In this document: positions 36,901 to 48,676 of the stretch, piece by piece
Position numbering within the stretch: the first letter of the stretch is position 1
How the letters are laid out: the number at the start of each line of letters is the position of its first letter
From: Hypholoma sublateritium FD-334 SS-4
Lineage: Eukaryota > Basidiomycota > Agaricomycetes > Agaricales > Strophariaceae
Assembly (NCBI GenBank): GCA_000827495.1
Contig: KN817524.1
Span: 622,262-686,261 of the forward strand
DNA: 64,000 nt
Reading direction: 5' to 3'
Position numbers and translations under genes: made by a program
Notes under the pieces: generated by a model
Told to the model about the DNA's origin: nothing
The model's database searches: none
What the model saw: only the letters and a program-made list of their open reading frames with translations

Positions 36901-38111
36901 ATATTTCTCGGAAGACCAGATAGTTGCTTGTAAGCCTCCAACAATGCTTCATCTGAAGAAGTAGATTCTCCAGAAGGGCGCGATATTGGCTCGAGCAATC
37001 GCCGCACCAGATCCTTTAAACCAATAAATTATATAATTCCAATGCTGCGGATCATTGAACTCACATAGTATGATTCTCGCTGCTTGGTCGCTTCAGCCTT
37101 CCATGACGCATGTCGTGGCGGTAGCGTGGAAAGCAACAACCTGTAGAACGGTGAGACGAAGGTAAATTACTTATTTCAGGACCTACTTCCAGATCCTTGG
37201 TCGAAGCCACGATGGTTCGTCAGAAATGCCTAGGATAGAGTAAATAGGAGTCCGGAACAACTGAATACCCTCCTCACCGCAACGACAGAGTTTCCGCAGT
37301 CGAACCAGGTCAATCTCTGGAGTAGCCTCGGGATCCAGGAACTCCGAAAGCACATTGACGCTAGTAAGGTATTAAATGGAGAACAAAACGGGGTAGCAGA
37401 ATAGAAGACTAACACAGATTGACGAGGCGGGTCTGGATTCCACACCACATTATGACTGTGAGCAATATCCTTCATATATGCATCCAGTTGCGCTGCGGAA
37501 GGTATAGGTGGCGAGATAGCCCTTAGAGCACGTTGGGATACATGACTATCTCGGTTTCCAGTGGCAGAACGAGCGAAGTCGGGACCGAGTCGTTGAATAA
37601 GAAATGTTCGGACAGTGTCAAGGTCTTGGGGCGCATCAGCGAAGGCGCGAACTCCGAAAGAAGAGACTACCTTTAGTATGTATATAAGGAGCCGAGTGAA
37701 TTATCGTAGACGTAGCCTCAATCATTGTCGGACTAGGGGAAACGCTAAGATATACATCCGTTACCTTTGAGCGGATGATGAAAGACTTGGTTACATACCC
37801 GCGTTCCAACTCCTCAAAGTTCTCCAACGCCACACCAATTTGCATCTCGAGCACTTCTAGGAGGTCTCCATATGCCTCATCCATGACAAGCTTTTCTGCT
37901 TTCTCGCGGGCTAGAGAAACATTGCCCCGTTGAATTAGCGTTGCGATGTCGGTATACGTGATATTCGCTTGAGAATCGTTCTTCGCTTGGACTTGTCCTA
38001 GCCTTTGAGAGGCTAGACGAAGTTGAGCCTGTAATCAAGGTCAACGCTTTACCCTGTGCATTCATTTCCACTATGACCGACCTTGACAGTAGTTGGTTCC
38101 CACTTCATCAT
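33982..38111 (-). CDS. IST1 (ESCRT-III-like) domain fused to a degenerate TBC domain
   Basis: One continuous splice model of about 1,200 residues. It starts MMKWEPTTVK at 38111, with an upstream in-frame stop. IST1 domain (about 1-180): AQLRLASQRLGQVQAKND, DIATLIQRGNVSLAREKAEKL, DLLEVLEMQIGVALEN, TVRTFLIQRLGPDFARS, SAAQLDAYMKDIAHSHNVVW. After PPRQS a GTGTTAG donor joins an exon with no Met of its own (VNVLSEFLDPEATPEIDLVRLRKLC), which leads into the TBC start GISDEPSWLRPRIWKLLLSTLP. The TBC domain runs to about residue 550 (LLRLVYLHNTINPG, ILIPLYSVL, GLDPALPHYSYRWLMPILTHTLPLSSLFLVWDALF). A Ser/Pro-rich tail of about 650 residues follows. The IxxDxxR and YxQ fingers of active Rab GAPs are not seen. 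IST1 acts with VPS4 in endosomal sorting. Two adjacent genes remain possible. Confidence 0.8.
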
Positions 38112-38891
38112 TTCAAAGTCGAATTTCGCGGTGGCCGACCCTCAGCGCGGTGCCGTGTATTGGAGTACCGAAGCACGAACTGCTATGTGCCAGTATGCTC
38201 GGCGGTCGACGTTTACTGGATGGGATTGGTCCTCAGCGGCTTCTGGGTAAGGCTTCGTGCGGTATGGACACTCAGCAGTCCGACATTGACAGGCCAAGAT
38301 CAGCATACTTACTAGTACTAGCAAAATCCTCTGGCCGCACGTGGGAATTATTGTCCAGAGAGAGTCATAATGAGCAAATCAGGCACATCGCAATTGTTAA
38401 TTAGAATTCGATGTTGGGCCAATGTTGTGTAAGTAGTGAAAGGTGTTGAGTGAAAAGAAAAGGGAAATAGATATCATCGGAGAATAACACGGCGGTAAGT
38501 AAATGTTATGTGTCTCGCATCATGTCAATTGAATTGAGTATGCCTTAGTTTTGTGTACTTATATTATCTCTCGAGCTGTATCAGATAGAACTTGAACACC
38601 ATGATTTCAACGACACCAGGTCACCTTCCGGTAGCAGCGTGGCGTGCAGGCAACGTGCAGGTCAGTAGAGCCGGAAGGAGTTATGCATACATATTAATGA
38701 CATTCATACAGCCGTTCATAATGCGTGAGCATAGGCCTGACCCTCGTAACTGGAATTGACAATCCGTTTGTTCTGAAGATTATTATGCGTTTCGCGAGTT
38801 TGCTTTTCCGCATCGACTACAGGTGAGGGCTCGGCCCGTAATTTTGATTGCTTGCGAACAAGCATTGCTAATCCGCTAGCATATAAAACGA
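38112..38891. other. Intergenic region
   Basis: About 780 bp between the start of the IST1-TBC gene and the stop of the four-helix membrane protein gene. No gene or clear element seen. Confidence 0.5.
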
Positions 38892-39631
38892 CTAGAAGAA
38901 CTCAGTTTTGAGCATTAGAGCTGATCCTGAATGAAAGAACACACCAAGGACAGGGATCGACCAATCAAACACATTGACAAATACAGTGATAGTGGTACAT
39001 ACAGCCTCTTCGTTGAGGTTGCTAGCTTTGAAGAGTAATAAGCATAAGTGATTGACGTTCGATTCAACGACACTCAACTTACCAGAAGAGAGACATGAAA
39101 ACGAAGGACTTCTGATGGCGAAAAACAAAGCAATCCCGCCGTGAAGAAGGATAAGGAGAAGAACTCGAGCACCGTCGAGCCATGGTCTAAATGGTTGCAG
39201 AAGTCTGTATAAATCGATGAATTACGCGTTCGAATGAGAATGAGAAAGACATACAATATGGGGAGCATTATAACGGTCAATGTATTGATAAACAGCATTA
39301 TTAATATCAAGGAACCTGTTCAGTGGGTCAGGTTTAGCACCGGAACGAGTAGAAGCAGTTAAGCAGACGTTGGACGTGGTCTAGGAGGTCCCATTGGGCA
39401 TAAACAACGACGCAAATTAGGATAATCCAGATGAACGCCAAAAAGATGACCAATCCTGGGCTGAATGAGTGCGGCTCTACGTCCTGTAGTGCTAGAGAGC
39501 TCACCTAGTGCAATAGATCGAAGGCGGAGAAACAATGGTGGAGGGGGAGGTTCAATCGTTTCACGGGCAGTAGTAGTGCGTTGGACAGGCTCGACTGGGT
39601 CCGGCATAAAATGAACGGTTATCTGGGGCAC
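38892..39631 (-). CDS. Four-helix membrane protein, MARVEL-like
   Basis: Starts MPQITVHFMPDPVEP at 39631, with a Pro-rich cytosolic leader (EPPPPPLFLRLRSIAL). Choosing the hydrophobic frame across introns gives four membrane segments: GLVIFLAFIWIILICVVVYAQ, SLILIMLFINTLTVIMLPIL, ARVLLLILLHGGIALFFAI and, less clearly, ITVFVNVFDWSIPVLGVFF. The protein ends MLKTEFF at 38892. Size (about 170-190 residues) and helix number suit the MARVEL-like small membrane proteins of fungi, but no diagnostic motif was found. Exon boundaries of the middle exons are inferred from frame only. Confidence 0.6.
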
Positions 39632-40223
39632 TGGAAATATCTTGAAAGGCGAAAGACAGTCGGCTACCAGAGGCGACTACTGGCGACTAGCGACGTTGGA
39701 GAATGAAGCCGGGAAGATGTACTAGTAAGCAAAAAAGACTCGGACGAAAGCAAGCAAACGCGAGTCGAAGACGTGGTAAACGGTGGCAGACCCACTAGAA
39801 TATGGTGTCTAATGGCGTTGCGTGGCTCCCATTGTCCTTCTCAGATACAATGAGGATTATGGCACGCTCTAAAATTAGGAAACAATTAAAAGGCGCGAGG
39901 GGCGGCAGCGGTTGGGCAGCGGGTTCACATTTATAAATTGAAAGTTGATTGAAACAATGAAAGCCAAAGTACTCAACAAGGCAGCATGCCAGCAATTAGA
40001 CGTATTTGCGTGGTTCTATTTGTATGCCTCAATTTACCACGTACATCAGGGCCTTATTTGGGCCGTGCATACTAGCAACCAGCGCTACGCGCCACCTCGT
40101 CCACAAGGGTATCAATCTAATTGTTGCATCGTATAGTTGACCGTGAACTGGAAGACCCGCATTTCGCGCTGGACACCGGCGTGGATAAGTACTAATACTT
40201 AGTCTTGAGATACTTACTCTGAC
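39632..40223. other. Intergenic region
   Basis: About 590 bp; promoter side of the four-helix membrane protein gene and 3' side of the next gene. No gene seen. Confidence 0.45.
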
Positions 40224-41518
40224 TCAGATCGCCAAGTGCAAAGCCTCCGTGAGATGGGACATGGTACGCACCTGGCCGCGAATTCAGTCACATCTGCCCA
40301 GTGTATTATCTACGAAGAATATTATACATCGTACTTGGTCGGCCACCGACATGCACATCCGATTGACCTGGGGACCTCCGACCGATATAAGCAAAACGTA
40401 AGGACAGTGAAAGTAATAGTAGTATAATACATACAATCTGGAGGAGCTGAAGCCAGTCGCCCACCAAATGTGACTTGTCTGCTCGCGATCCCAGTATTCC
40501 TTGGTTTCCAACTTCAGATGTGACGTGAGATACTTCCGCTACCACCAACCGCAGCCTAGTCTCGATGGGTTCTTTGAAACACCATTGCGTTGATCGTGTA
40601 TTGTCCAGCAGCTCGCCGTTGAAGCTGATTCCGAGATCCCCCAATGTAGCTGCTCTCGCGACGTCAGTGATAAACCGCACCTGGGACAATAATTGAGCGC
40701 AGTTGAAGAACACAGAATAATACACTTACATGCAATGTAAAATTCTCCAGTGTTTCGTTGACCTGAGTGTCCGTGAGCTCACGGTGGCTCTGGCTTCCAC
40801 TGGGACCCAACCACCAAGCGTCCTTATAAAATCCTTCAATTACGGGTTATAAATCTTTCAGCTGATACCCTGTGGTGCCGACTTCCTGTAACAGGCGGGC
40901 CACTTCAGCGGCGAACTGTTCCAGTCTGTAGACCTGAAAGCGTGATTTTGAAATTACGAACAAACAGATGTGTCTGCGCATACCATACAGTGTTTACCAC
41001 ATTTTTGAGCTGTGTCGCGACCGTCCCACATACAGGGACTCGGTCGCAATCCTCTGCGCGAGATCGCCGCGTGCACCGGCGCTGCATTCACGAGCAATAT
41101 CCGAGACCTGCGCCTTGAGGAGCCCCAGTTCCTCCACCGAACTCATATCGCTCCCAACAGGGGAGAAAATAAGTGGGCCTGGGGGAACGACGAGCGGGCC
41201 GAATTTGTCTGGGCTGGGTGGCTTAAGTTTGTTGAGCAAAGTTTGAACCATCGCTTTAGCCAGTTCCATCCGACCATCACTTGCTTTCTGCGAATATTGA
41301 TTAGAGGGTTACGACTAATAAACGGTAATCACTCTCACCTTTTCTGCAATCCACATGCGCTGCGCCATATGTTGGAGCGAGCGTAAGATTGTCTCTATCT
41401 GCCAGTCCCCCGGCCCCTCATAGCGGGGAATCTGGGCGTTCGGCACTGGCCCATTTTCATAAAATGAAAGAAGGACAACAAGGTGCTTTTTGAAAGGATC
41501 CACTGGCGGAATTGACAT
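40224..41518 (-). CDS. Unrecognised protein, mostly helical
   Basis: I do not recognise the family. A plausible model of about 280 residues starts MSIPPVDPFKKHLVVLLSF at 41518. It continues KKASDGRMELAKAMVQTLLNKL, then VEELGLLKAQVSDIARECS. A GTATGT donor after ATESL (about 41032) with acceptor TCTACAG gives LLEQFAAEVARLLQEVG. Later pieces are AWWLGPSGSQSHREL, VRFITDVARAATLGDLGISF, HLVGDWLQLLQI, and a last exon VRTMSHLTEALHLAI, TGA at 40224-40226. Several amphipathic helices suggest a subunit of a complex. There are no Cys/His clusters, membrane segments or catalytic motifs. Two joins are uncertain, one requiring a 35-nt intron. Confidence 0.55.
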
Positions 41519-41613
41519 TACACTTTCCTATAAAAATACACGAGGGGATCAGTAGCATCCGAAAACCAAGCATGGGTATAGATATTGATGTCGATTAAGT
41601 CGTTTCATGACGT

Positions 41614-43960
41614 TTATACTTCTTGTTCATACGCGTCTTCCCATGTCACATCTTCGTCCTTATCATCATCGCTGCCCTCGTCCACTTCGCCCTCCCCATC
41701 TATATCATGCAGGGCCAGTATTCCGTTTTTGCGCGGTTTCGCAGGCTCGGTAGCCGGCTTCAACGCAACCGTGCCTGCCTCCTCCTCGACGATCACGCTA
41801 AGCATGGCCTCGCCGTCACTCTTGTCGTCGTCCATCGTATATAGCTCCGCCTCGTCTTTGTCATCATCGCCCGTAGTCATATTCGCTGCGATAGAAGGCA
41901 GCCCACCACTCTCCACGAACAGATCTTTGAGCGCGTCGTAATTTATTCGCTTGCTGTATTTTGGGTTCTTTTTGATGAGATTGCGTACGGACTCGGCGGC
42001 CGTATCGCCAGTCGCCGTCGACGAATCCCGCGGTTTGTTGTTTGTTTTCCGGCGCTGGAAGGTGGAATGCGGGTCAATTGGGGATGAAGCAATGAAACAA
42101 AAATGGTTGAAAAAAAGTGGCTTGTTCGAGGTACGAACCTTCTTACTCTTGGATGTGGATGACCCATCTTGATCGCCTTTCGCTAAAAATTAGACGATGG
42201 AACCAGTTCAGCAAAACGATGCACATTACGTGGTAAAAGGTGGCCACAATGTAGTGGCCTTGGATTGACTCACCAGCAATGGCTTCGAGATAATCTTTAT
42301 TAAGCTCGACCCACACACGCTCTTTGATTCTTACTTCATCTTCGGTTAATATGAAGCGATCGAGCTCCTCTTCATTGAGTCCCATGAGTTCGTCTACAAC
42401 GCCGATCTGGGCAAGCCGCCGCTGCTCGGCCTCGTCTAAAGCCTCTGCTAGCCTCGTCCCCTGAGCACCATGCAAGAATGTTGACACCTCTTCGGCGAGC
42501 ACTTCAGATACCGTCTCGTCGACTATGTTTGTGGGCGGAGGGGTGATTTCTGGGGTAGATTTCAAAGAATTAGGCATGGGCAACGAAGGGCGGGGGGGCA
42601 CCGTCTGACTGAGAAGAGCAGGGTCGATGTTTCTGTTTTCGTCGTCGACTAGGGTAGGTGGCTCAAGGACATTCATGAGGATACTGTCGCTCAAAATGGA
42701 TGGATCGAGCGGCTGGCGAGGGGGAGGTTTTGCCGGTGAGCTCGCGGAAGGATCCCTCTCTTCGTCTTCATCAGATTCCTCTCCCCGTTTTCGCTTCCCT
42801 TTTCGCTTCTTACTCTTTGCCTTAGCTTTCGCTTTCTTCTTGCCCTTCTCAAAGTCATCCTCGGCGTCCGCGTCGTCGTCTCCTTGTTCAAGTGCAAGTC
42901 TCTCTGCCTCTTCTCGTTCCTTGCCTTTGGTGAATGCAGGTGGATCCATCTCTTCGTCGAGCCAGACATTTCGGAAATCAGCGAGAGTTAGAGCACCGCT
43001 CGGGGTTGCCTTGAACTCATCCAGTCGCTTTTTGAGCGTGGTATCGGCAATCTTGACGACCTGTACAATCTCCTCTACCGAGCGACGGAAGTTGTTCATA
43101 CGGGCAGCCAGTAGGAGCGCCGCACCACATATCCCAGCAGGTCGACGACCGCGGGTCATCCAGTCGCGATCAAAGCGTTGCACCAGGCGAACAGCATCCG
43201 TGGCCACTTTATGCGTCTCATCACCAAATTCGAGGAGAGCTGCAAATCGGGAGATATAATGAGATGGATCCACCAGGGGGAGGCGCAGATTGAGTGTTTG
43301 GACCAGCTGAAGATAGGTGTGGCCGAGTTCGAACACATTGACCTGCAGAAGGTCGGAGAAGTCAATGAGCATGTAATTTCGGGTCTCCTTCTGCCGACAA
43401 GCGACATAGAGGCAGACGGCGACAACATTCATGCTTTTCCGGCCTTTTGTGAATTTGTGTTCGACTGCAAGCGTGTATAGCCTTGTCGCAGCAAGACAAA
43501 CAACTTCAGATAGGCGCATGACATTAGCTATGCTCTGTATCTTCTTTCCAGCTATTGAAAATTCAGTATGCGCAGAACTGTTAGATAAAATATTTCGGCG
43601 AACCATTGGCAATCGTTTGTTCTCTGGATTCGTTGCTTCCTCTATTCCCATAAGGTCCGCTCATCCTAGCATGGGCTACCAAATGCTTAAATCGATTCAC
43701 GTTGAACAAATTAGGCACTCACTAGCTCCTTGACCGACGAACGACCCTTGCACCATAGCCGCACCATTCGACGTCTCACCGAAGGCGACTTCATTTACGA
43801 TAGTGTTTTCTTCGATCACCGTTCCACACTTGACGCAAAATCCATTTCCTGCTGCCTGGTCATACTCAATGACCGTACCTCCGCAATCTGTACACGCAGG
43901 CTGTGAAGACGGTCTAAATCAGCGAAGTTTCGCGGAAGAAGTTTGGCAGAAATGTACCAT
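41614..43960 (-). CDS. BRF1: TFIIIB subunit BRF1
   Basis: RNA polymerase III initiation factor for tRNA and 5S genes. The start is a single Met codon (43958-43960) spliced directly to PACTDCGGTVIEYD, opening the zinc ribbon CxxC...CVKC. It continues VNEVAFGETSNGAAMVQGSFVGQGA, and across introns RMSGPYGNRGSNESREQTIAN. The cyclin repeats include LSEVVCLAATRLYTLAVEH, FTKGRKSMNVVAVCLYVACR and YISRFAALLEFGDETHKVA, then GRRPAGICGAALLLAARMNNF. The C-terminal half is acidic and Lys-rich, with the homology II region (RIKERVWVELNKDYLEAIA, KKNPKYSKRINYDALKDLF). It ends EDAYEQEV at 41614. Complete and typical. The one-codon first exon is inferred. Confidence 0.93.
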
Positions 43961-44606
43961 CGAAATATGCTACAGAATCCGGAGAAAATGCTGTGAATCT
44001 CTTGTCAGAACTTAGTAGGCTAATACGAGTGCAAGTAAGAGACTTACAACTAAGGTAATAAAGATAGGCGAACAATAAAATAGTATCCCCTGGGCCTGGT
44101 CGGGGAAAAGGAAATGGAGGAAATGTGATCTTGACTTCGAGTCACGCGAAATCGGAATCAATCAACCACGTGATAATCAGTATTAACGGAAATTTCGGCC
44201 CGAATTAACGCTAAATTTAAGCGCATTGTCGCTACAAGTAACGACAGTGCCTAGTAAACGCTCCTGTACACCATGACGCGCAGCGAAAGCCGCGAGCTTG
44301 TTACGAATCCTACATTGAACTTGGCCCTATTTTGTTCATCGCCCTTCCTTCTACGCTGCCGCCGGACTATATTTGTTGTACATGGTGAACAGACTTTAGA
44401 AAGGCAGTAGTTACTGCCATGCAATAAGTTGTCCTTTCTACTGTATACTTTGCATTACATGGCGTGGTTAATCGCGAACATTAGCCAATGCAGACGCCGA
44501 TCTTGACCTCTTATGGGTGGCGTGGTACTCCACTGCATACCATGGTCCATGTGGTTCCCTTCCCTTTATATGTTGAATAATCTAGATGTCAAATACATGA
44601 ACATTC
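43961..44606. other. BRF1 promoter region
   Basis: About 646 bp between the BRF1 start and the eIF2B-epsilon stop. It contains an E-box (CACGTG, 44167-44172) and otherwise no recognised element. Confidence 0.5.
44167..44172. promoter_or_regulatory. E-box CACGTG
   Basis: Perfect CACGTG about 207 bp upstream of the BRF1 start; the kind of site bound by fungal bHLH factors. A six-base site is expected often by chance. Confidence 0.3.
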
Positions 44607-45505
44607 CTACGACGAGTCGCTCTCGTCCTCGCTGGCATTCGCACTCGCGGTCGTACTCGGGTTAGCGCTCGACGCGTCGCTCGCACTGATCGCGTCGCTC
44701 ATCCCGTCGTCGCTTTCCCCATCTTGCGTATTCGCGCGCGATGACTCCTCCTCTTCGCTACTGCCCTCCTCTTCCGACGAGTCGATTGCCGCAGGGACTG
44801 TTCTATATGCGGTTGATCCACTTACCGTCGCCACTGGTGCCGCAGCGGGAGCAGGAGCTGCCTTGGCTGTAGGCGCAACTGATGCTGGCGTCTGGATGAC
44901 CGATACAGGGACTGCCTTAGCCACAGGCACAGCAGACGCCGATTTTTCTTCAGTCGTAGCTGATGCAGATACCGTAGGCGCCGGTATCACGGGAGCCACA
45001 GGGATTGCCTTGGCTGCAGGCACAAGCTCAGCGATGGCTGCGGGCGGCAGTGGCGCCTTGATCGTGGGCGTCGGAGGCACCACAGCCGGCTTTCCTTCTG
45101 CCTCGGATTCGCTCTCGCTTTCCTCTGAGGCAGCTGTACGCGCAGCAATAGCCGCGGGCGGCGGCGCGGGTTTCATCGTGGGCGTGGCGGACACCGCTGC
45201 CGGCTTCCCCTCCGCCTCCGACTCGCTCTCGCTCTCCCCTGACGTGTCCGGTGATGGCGCGGCCACCGCCTTGGGCACAGATTTTGCCACAGCAGGAGCC
45301 TCAGCCTCGCTCTCGCTTTCATCCGAAGAGGAGTCCGACGGCGGTGCGGCCTTCGCCTTTGTAGCAGGGGCCGATGTAGATACGGCAGCAGCAGCAGGCG
45401 TGGCGGCAGGCTTCTGCGCTCGTTTTTGCGCCTCTGCCTCGCTCTCAGCCTCCGTCTCTGTTTCGCTCTCTGTCTCCGTATCACTGCCCTGCGCATCGAA
45501 TTGCT
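44607..45505 (-). repeat. Low-complexity Ser/Glu/Ala/Pro tail of eIF2B epsilon
   Basis: Modules of the form SESESEAEGKPA followed by a Pro/Ala-rich linker recur at least three times, then shade into Ala/Val/Pro-rich and finally acidic Ser/Glu/Asp sequence. It is in one uninterrupted frame with the W2 domain. Confidence 0.8.
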
Positions 45506-48207
45506 GTATCATGTGCGTTCCGATCATCCAGCACTTGCGCATGTTCTCAGCTAGCGCATCTGCGCCCTCCTCGGGTTGCGCGTTGGGCAGTGCATGCCAC
45601 GCGCGGATATCGTCCTCCTCGACGATGTCGTCCTGGTATAGCGCAGCGAGGATCTGGCCAAACAGCGGCATCCGCGTCGACGACGCGCAGTGTGCCTGCG
45701 ATAAAAGAGGTCAGTAGCTGATGCCGCGCGCCAATCACTTGTAAGTACCTGCAGGATCGTGACAGTTTCGACCGGGTCCACGCCGCCGATACGGTCAATC
45801 AGGCCGCCCCAGCGGCTAACCATTGTACCGATCGCCGTACGCTGCACGCGCGCGTCGCCGTCGACCAGTGGGATGCGCTCGACAATCGCAGCGACGACAG
45901 CCTCTTTCACGCGCGTGAGTGGCACGTTGCTCGCCATGCGCAGCGTTTTCAGCTCGACTGCGGCGTTGTCGACCGAGTGGCCCTCCGAGAACGCGCGCTC
46001 GAGACTCTGCGTGACCTCCGTGCGGAACTCCTCGTCCGCCATGAGACCGCCGGAGACGGAGCCCGCGTCCGTGAGCTGCAGTGAGAGGTCAGAGTGTCCC
46101 GAGATCGAGTCGTGGTCGTCGAAGTCGGACGTCTCGCTCGATGAGTCCGAGTCCGAGTCGCTCGATGACGATGCGTCACCGTCGTCGATGTCGGACAATG
46201 TATCGCCTGCAGAAACCGAGCAATGAGCGAATGCACCATGTGCTCCCGGCGGGCAGCTGCTTACCGAGCCGCATGAACCGCTGATTCTGGAAGTTCTCCG
46301 GGCCCTCCTCGTCCTCCTCCTCGTCGACGGGCCGACCGCGCGGCCAAACTACCGCGTTGGTGTCCTTTCCTAGCCCATTCTTCTCGATCGGGTCCTGGCC
46401 TGCAATAAGACGATTGAGCAAAATCCCGAGAGAGGGCCGCAATACCGTACTCACTCGATTCAACCTCCTCGATGTCTGAGTCGTCGTCCTCCGCGGCCGC
46501 GGCGACTTCTTCCACGCTGCGACGCGCTGACAGGCGCTCGAACGGCTGTAGCATGGCATCAGGCCCGAGTACGACGCCCTCGCCGATAAGGCACCCGCGC
46601 GGGACGCGCGAGCCGTCTTTCACATGCGCGCCCGCGCCGAGGATGCTGCGGTCTACAGTGCACCCAGCGCCGACGACAGCGCCCTCAAAGAGGTACGAAT
46701 TACGCACAGTCGCTCCTGCGCCGATGCGGCAGTGCTGCCCGACGACCGACGCGACAACGCTAGCGCCCTCGCCGATGGTCGTGTGCGACCCGATCAGCGT
46801 ATTTCGCCCGACGATGGACGTCCTGTCAGGCAAAAATAACGCTCACGTCAGTAATTGATCGGCGGTGGGGTTGGGTTGATTGGAAGGTGGGCGACTAAGC
46901 GCGCAGGACGCATGGCGTTCTGTGGCAATGCAGTCCCGAGTAATGCGGCTATTTTTTGACGTACCTTGCGAGCACGACTGTGTTGTCTTTGGCGATGTAG
47001 CGGTTCCCGCGCGTGAGCTCGTAGATGTGGCCGCCGGGGGGGTTGTCGTCGGGCACGAGTGGGAAGGTCCAGCGCGAGAGGATGTCCTTACTAACGGATT
47101 CATAGCTCCGGGTATCCTGCACACGGGCAGCGTAGCCGTCTTCAGCGATGTAGCAGTATATATTTTTCATGAGAATATCAGACGTGAGAATACCGTGCAC
47201 GAAGTCGCGCCGGAGGTCGAGGTAGTCGAAATTATCCTGGAACAGAGAGGGCACCTGCAAAGCAACCAGAAATCAGCAGGTGCGTATACCATAAGGAAGG
47301 CAACGCACCTCGACGGAGCACACATCGATTGAACAGTCTAGCAGATCGTTGCGGATATCGATTTCAGGATGCGCCGCGAAGATCTCGCGGGGGATGTTGA
47401 TGCCTTTCGCGCGTGGATGACCCTGAACATGCTCGTAGTGCAAGCACTCGGACGTCTCAGGATCGAGCACGAATACCGCCGACTCGCCGACCGTCCTGTG
47501 AACCGCGATCCAAAAGTCCACATCAGCCATCGCCCACAAGCGCATGCCGTGCCACCACTCACCGCGTACGATGCATCCCGCCGCTCGGCTTCACAACCAT
47601 CGTCATGATCGCGTCCTTGTTCGTGCGCCGGCGCTCCTTGTGCGCGCGTACGACGTCGTCGATGCGGATGTTGCTCACGAGGTCGCCCATGACGAGCACG
47701 AAGTCGGATGTGACGAGCCCGCGCGTGTACACGTCGCGCATCGCGTCGCCGGGCGAGAATGTCTCCTTCGCGGTCATGATCGGCACTATCTTCATGCCCG
47801 AGCCTGGCTTCGACCACTTCGAGTCCCTGTGAGCCGCCGCGCGGCGCAGTCAGCGGGTGCGGGTGCGGATGGGGGTGCGACGGATGCGATGGGCCGAGGC
47901 TTACTTGATAGCATCCTTGACGAGCTCGGCATGGGATCTGCACACGACGAAGACCTCCTGGACGCCCGCGAGTGCGAGACTCTCAAACGTCCAATCCAGC
48001 AGAGGTGCGTTGCAGATGGGTAGCAGACACTGTGGCAGATAATCCGATGATATGTGACATGGCGCGGTTGAGGAAGATCTCTGCTCTTACGCGAGGTTTC
48101 CGTGTAGTGAGAGGCCTAAATCGTTTATTGAAGCTATCGGCTAGGATGACAGCCTGGAGGACCTCTTCCTCCTCCATTAATTTTTCTTTGCCCGAGCTTG
48201 CGGCCAT
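44607..48207 (-). CDS. GCD6: Translation initiation factor eIF2B epsilon subunit
   Basis: Catalytic subunit of the exchange factor that reloads eIF2 with GTP. Start MAASSGKEKLMEEEEVLQAVILADSFNKRFRPLT is the nucleotidyltransferase-like domain, continuing PICNAPLLDWTFESLALAGV, VLVMGDLVSNI and SAVFVLDPETSECLHYE. Next are VPSLFQDNFDYLDLRRDFVHGIL and hexapeptide repeats from TSIVGRNTLIGSHTTIGEG to GCLIGEGVVLGP. The W2/HEAT domain covers NVPLTRVKEAVVAAI, ILAALYQDDIVEEDDIRAWH and MRKCWMIGTHMIQQFDAQ. Normally the protein stops after a short acidic box. Here the same frame continues about 300 residues of Ser/Glu/Ala/Pro repeats to 44607. At least seven introns. Identity secure; the tail is unusual. 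Confidence 0.92.
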
Positions 48208-48676
48208 AGATTACAAGGACAAGGAAAAGCGGAAGGTTCGAATTTGGAAAGATGACGATCGGTATCCAGTATTCAGTATGAGTCACTTGCTCAATTTGGT
48301 CACATCGGTTATCGAGCCACGCAAAGTTCCGCGCAACACACATCCTCAATAGTCCTGTTCGAAGTATCCGAAAACCAGTGTATTACAGCACCTAAATGAT
48401 GAGAGCACGATCCAATGAAAGCACTATGGGTATCGGGGTGAGAGGAATGGACCGAGTATTAGGTATAAAAGGCGGAATGTGACTAGTCGTAACATCATAA
48501 ATGAAGGGAAGCAAAACGGACCCATCCGAGCGTATCATAGGTGAAGTGCAAGCGGTATGAATCCATGATATATGGAATGTGGGTGACCAAGAATGAAGAA
48601 ATGGGTAATAAAAGATGGGCTCGTCAAAGTCGTTTAAATCTCGCGAGGTCGTGCCAACGAAGAGAAAGAAAACCGG
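48208..48676. other. Intergenic region
   Basis: About 470 bp upstream of eIF2B epsilon and downstream of the Pro/Glu/Ala-rich gene. No gene seen. Confidence 0.45.
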
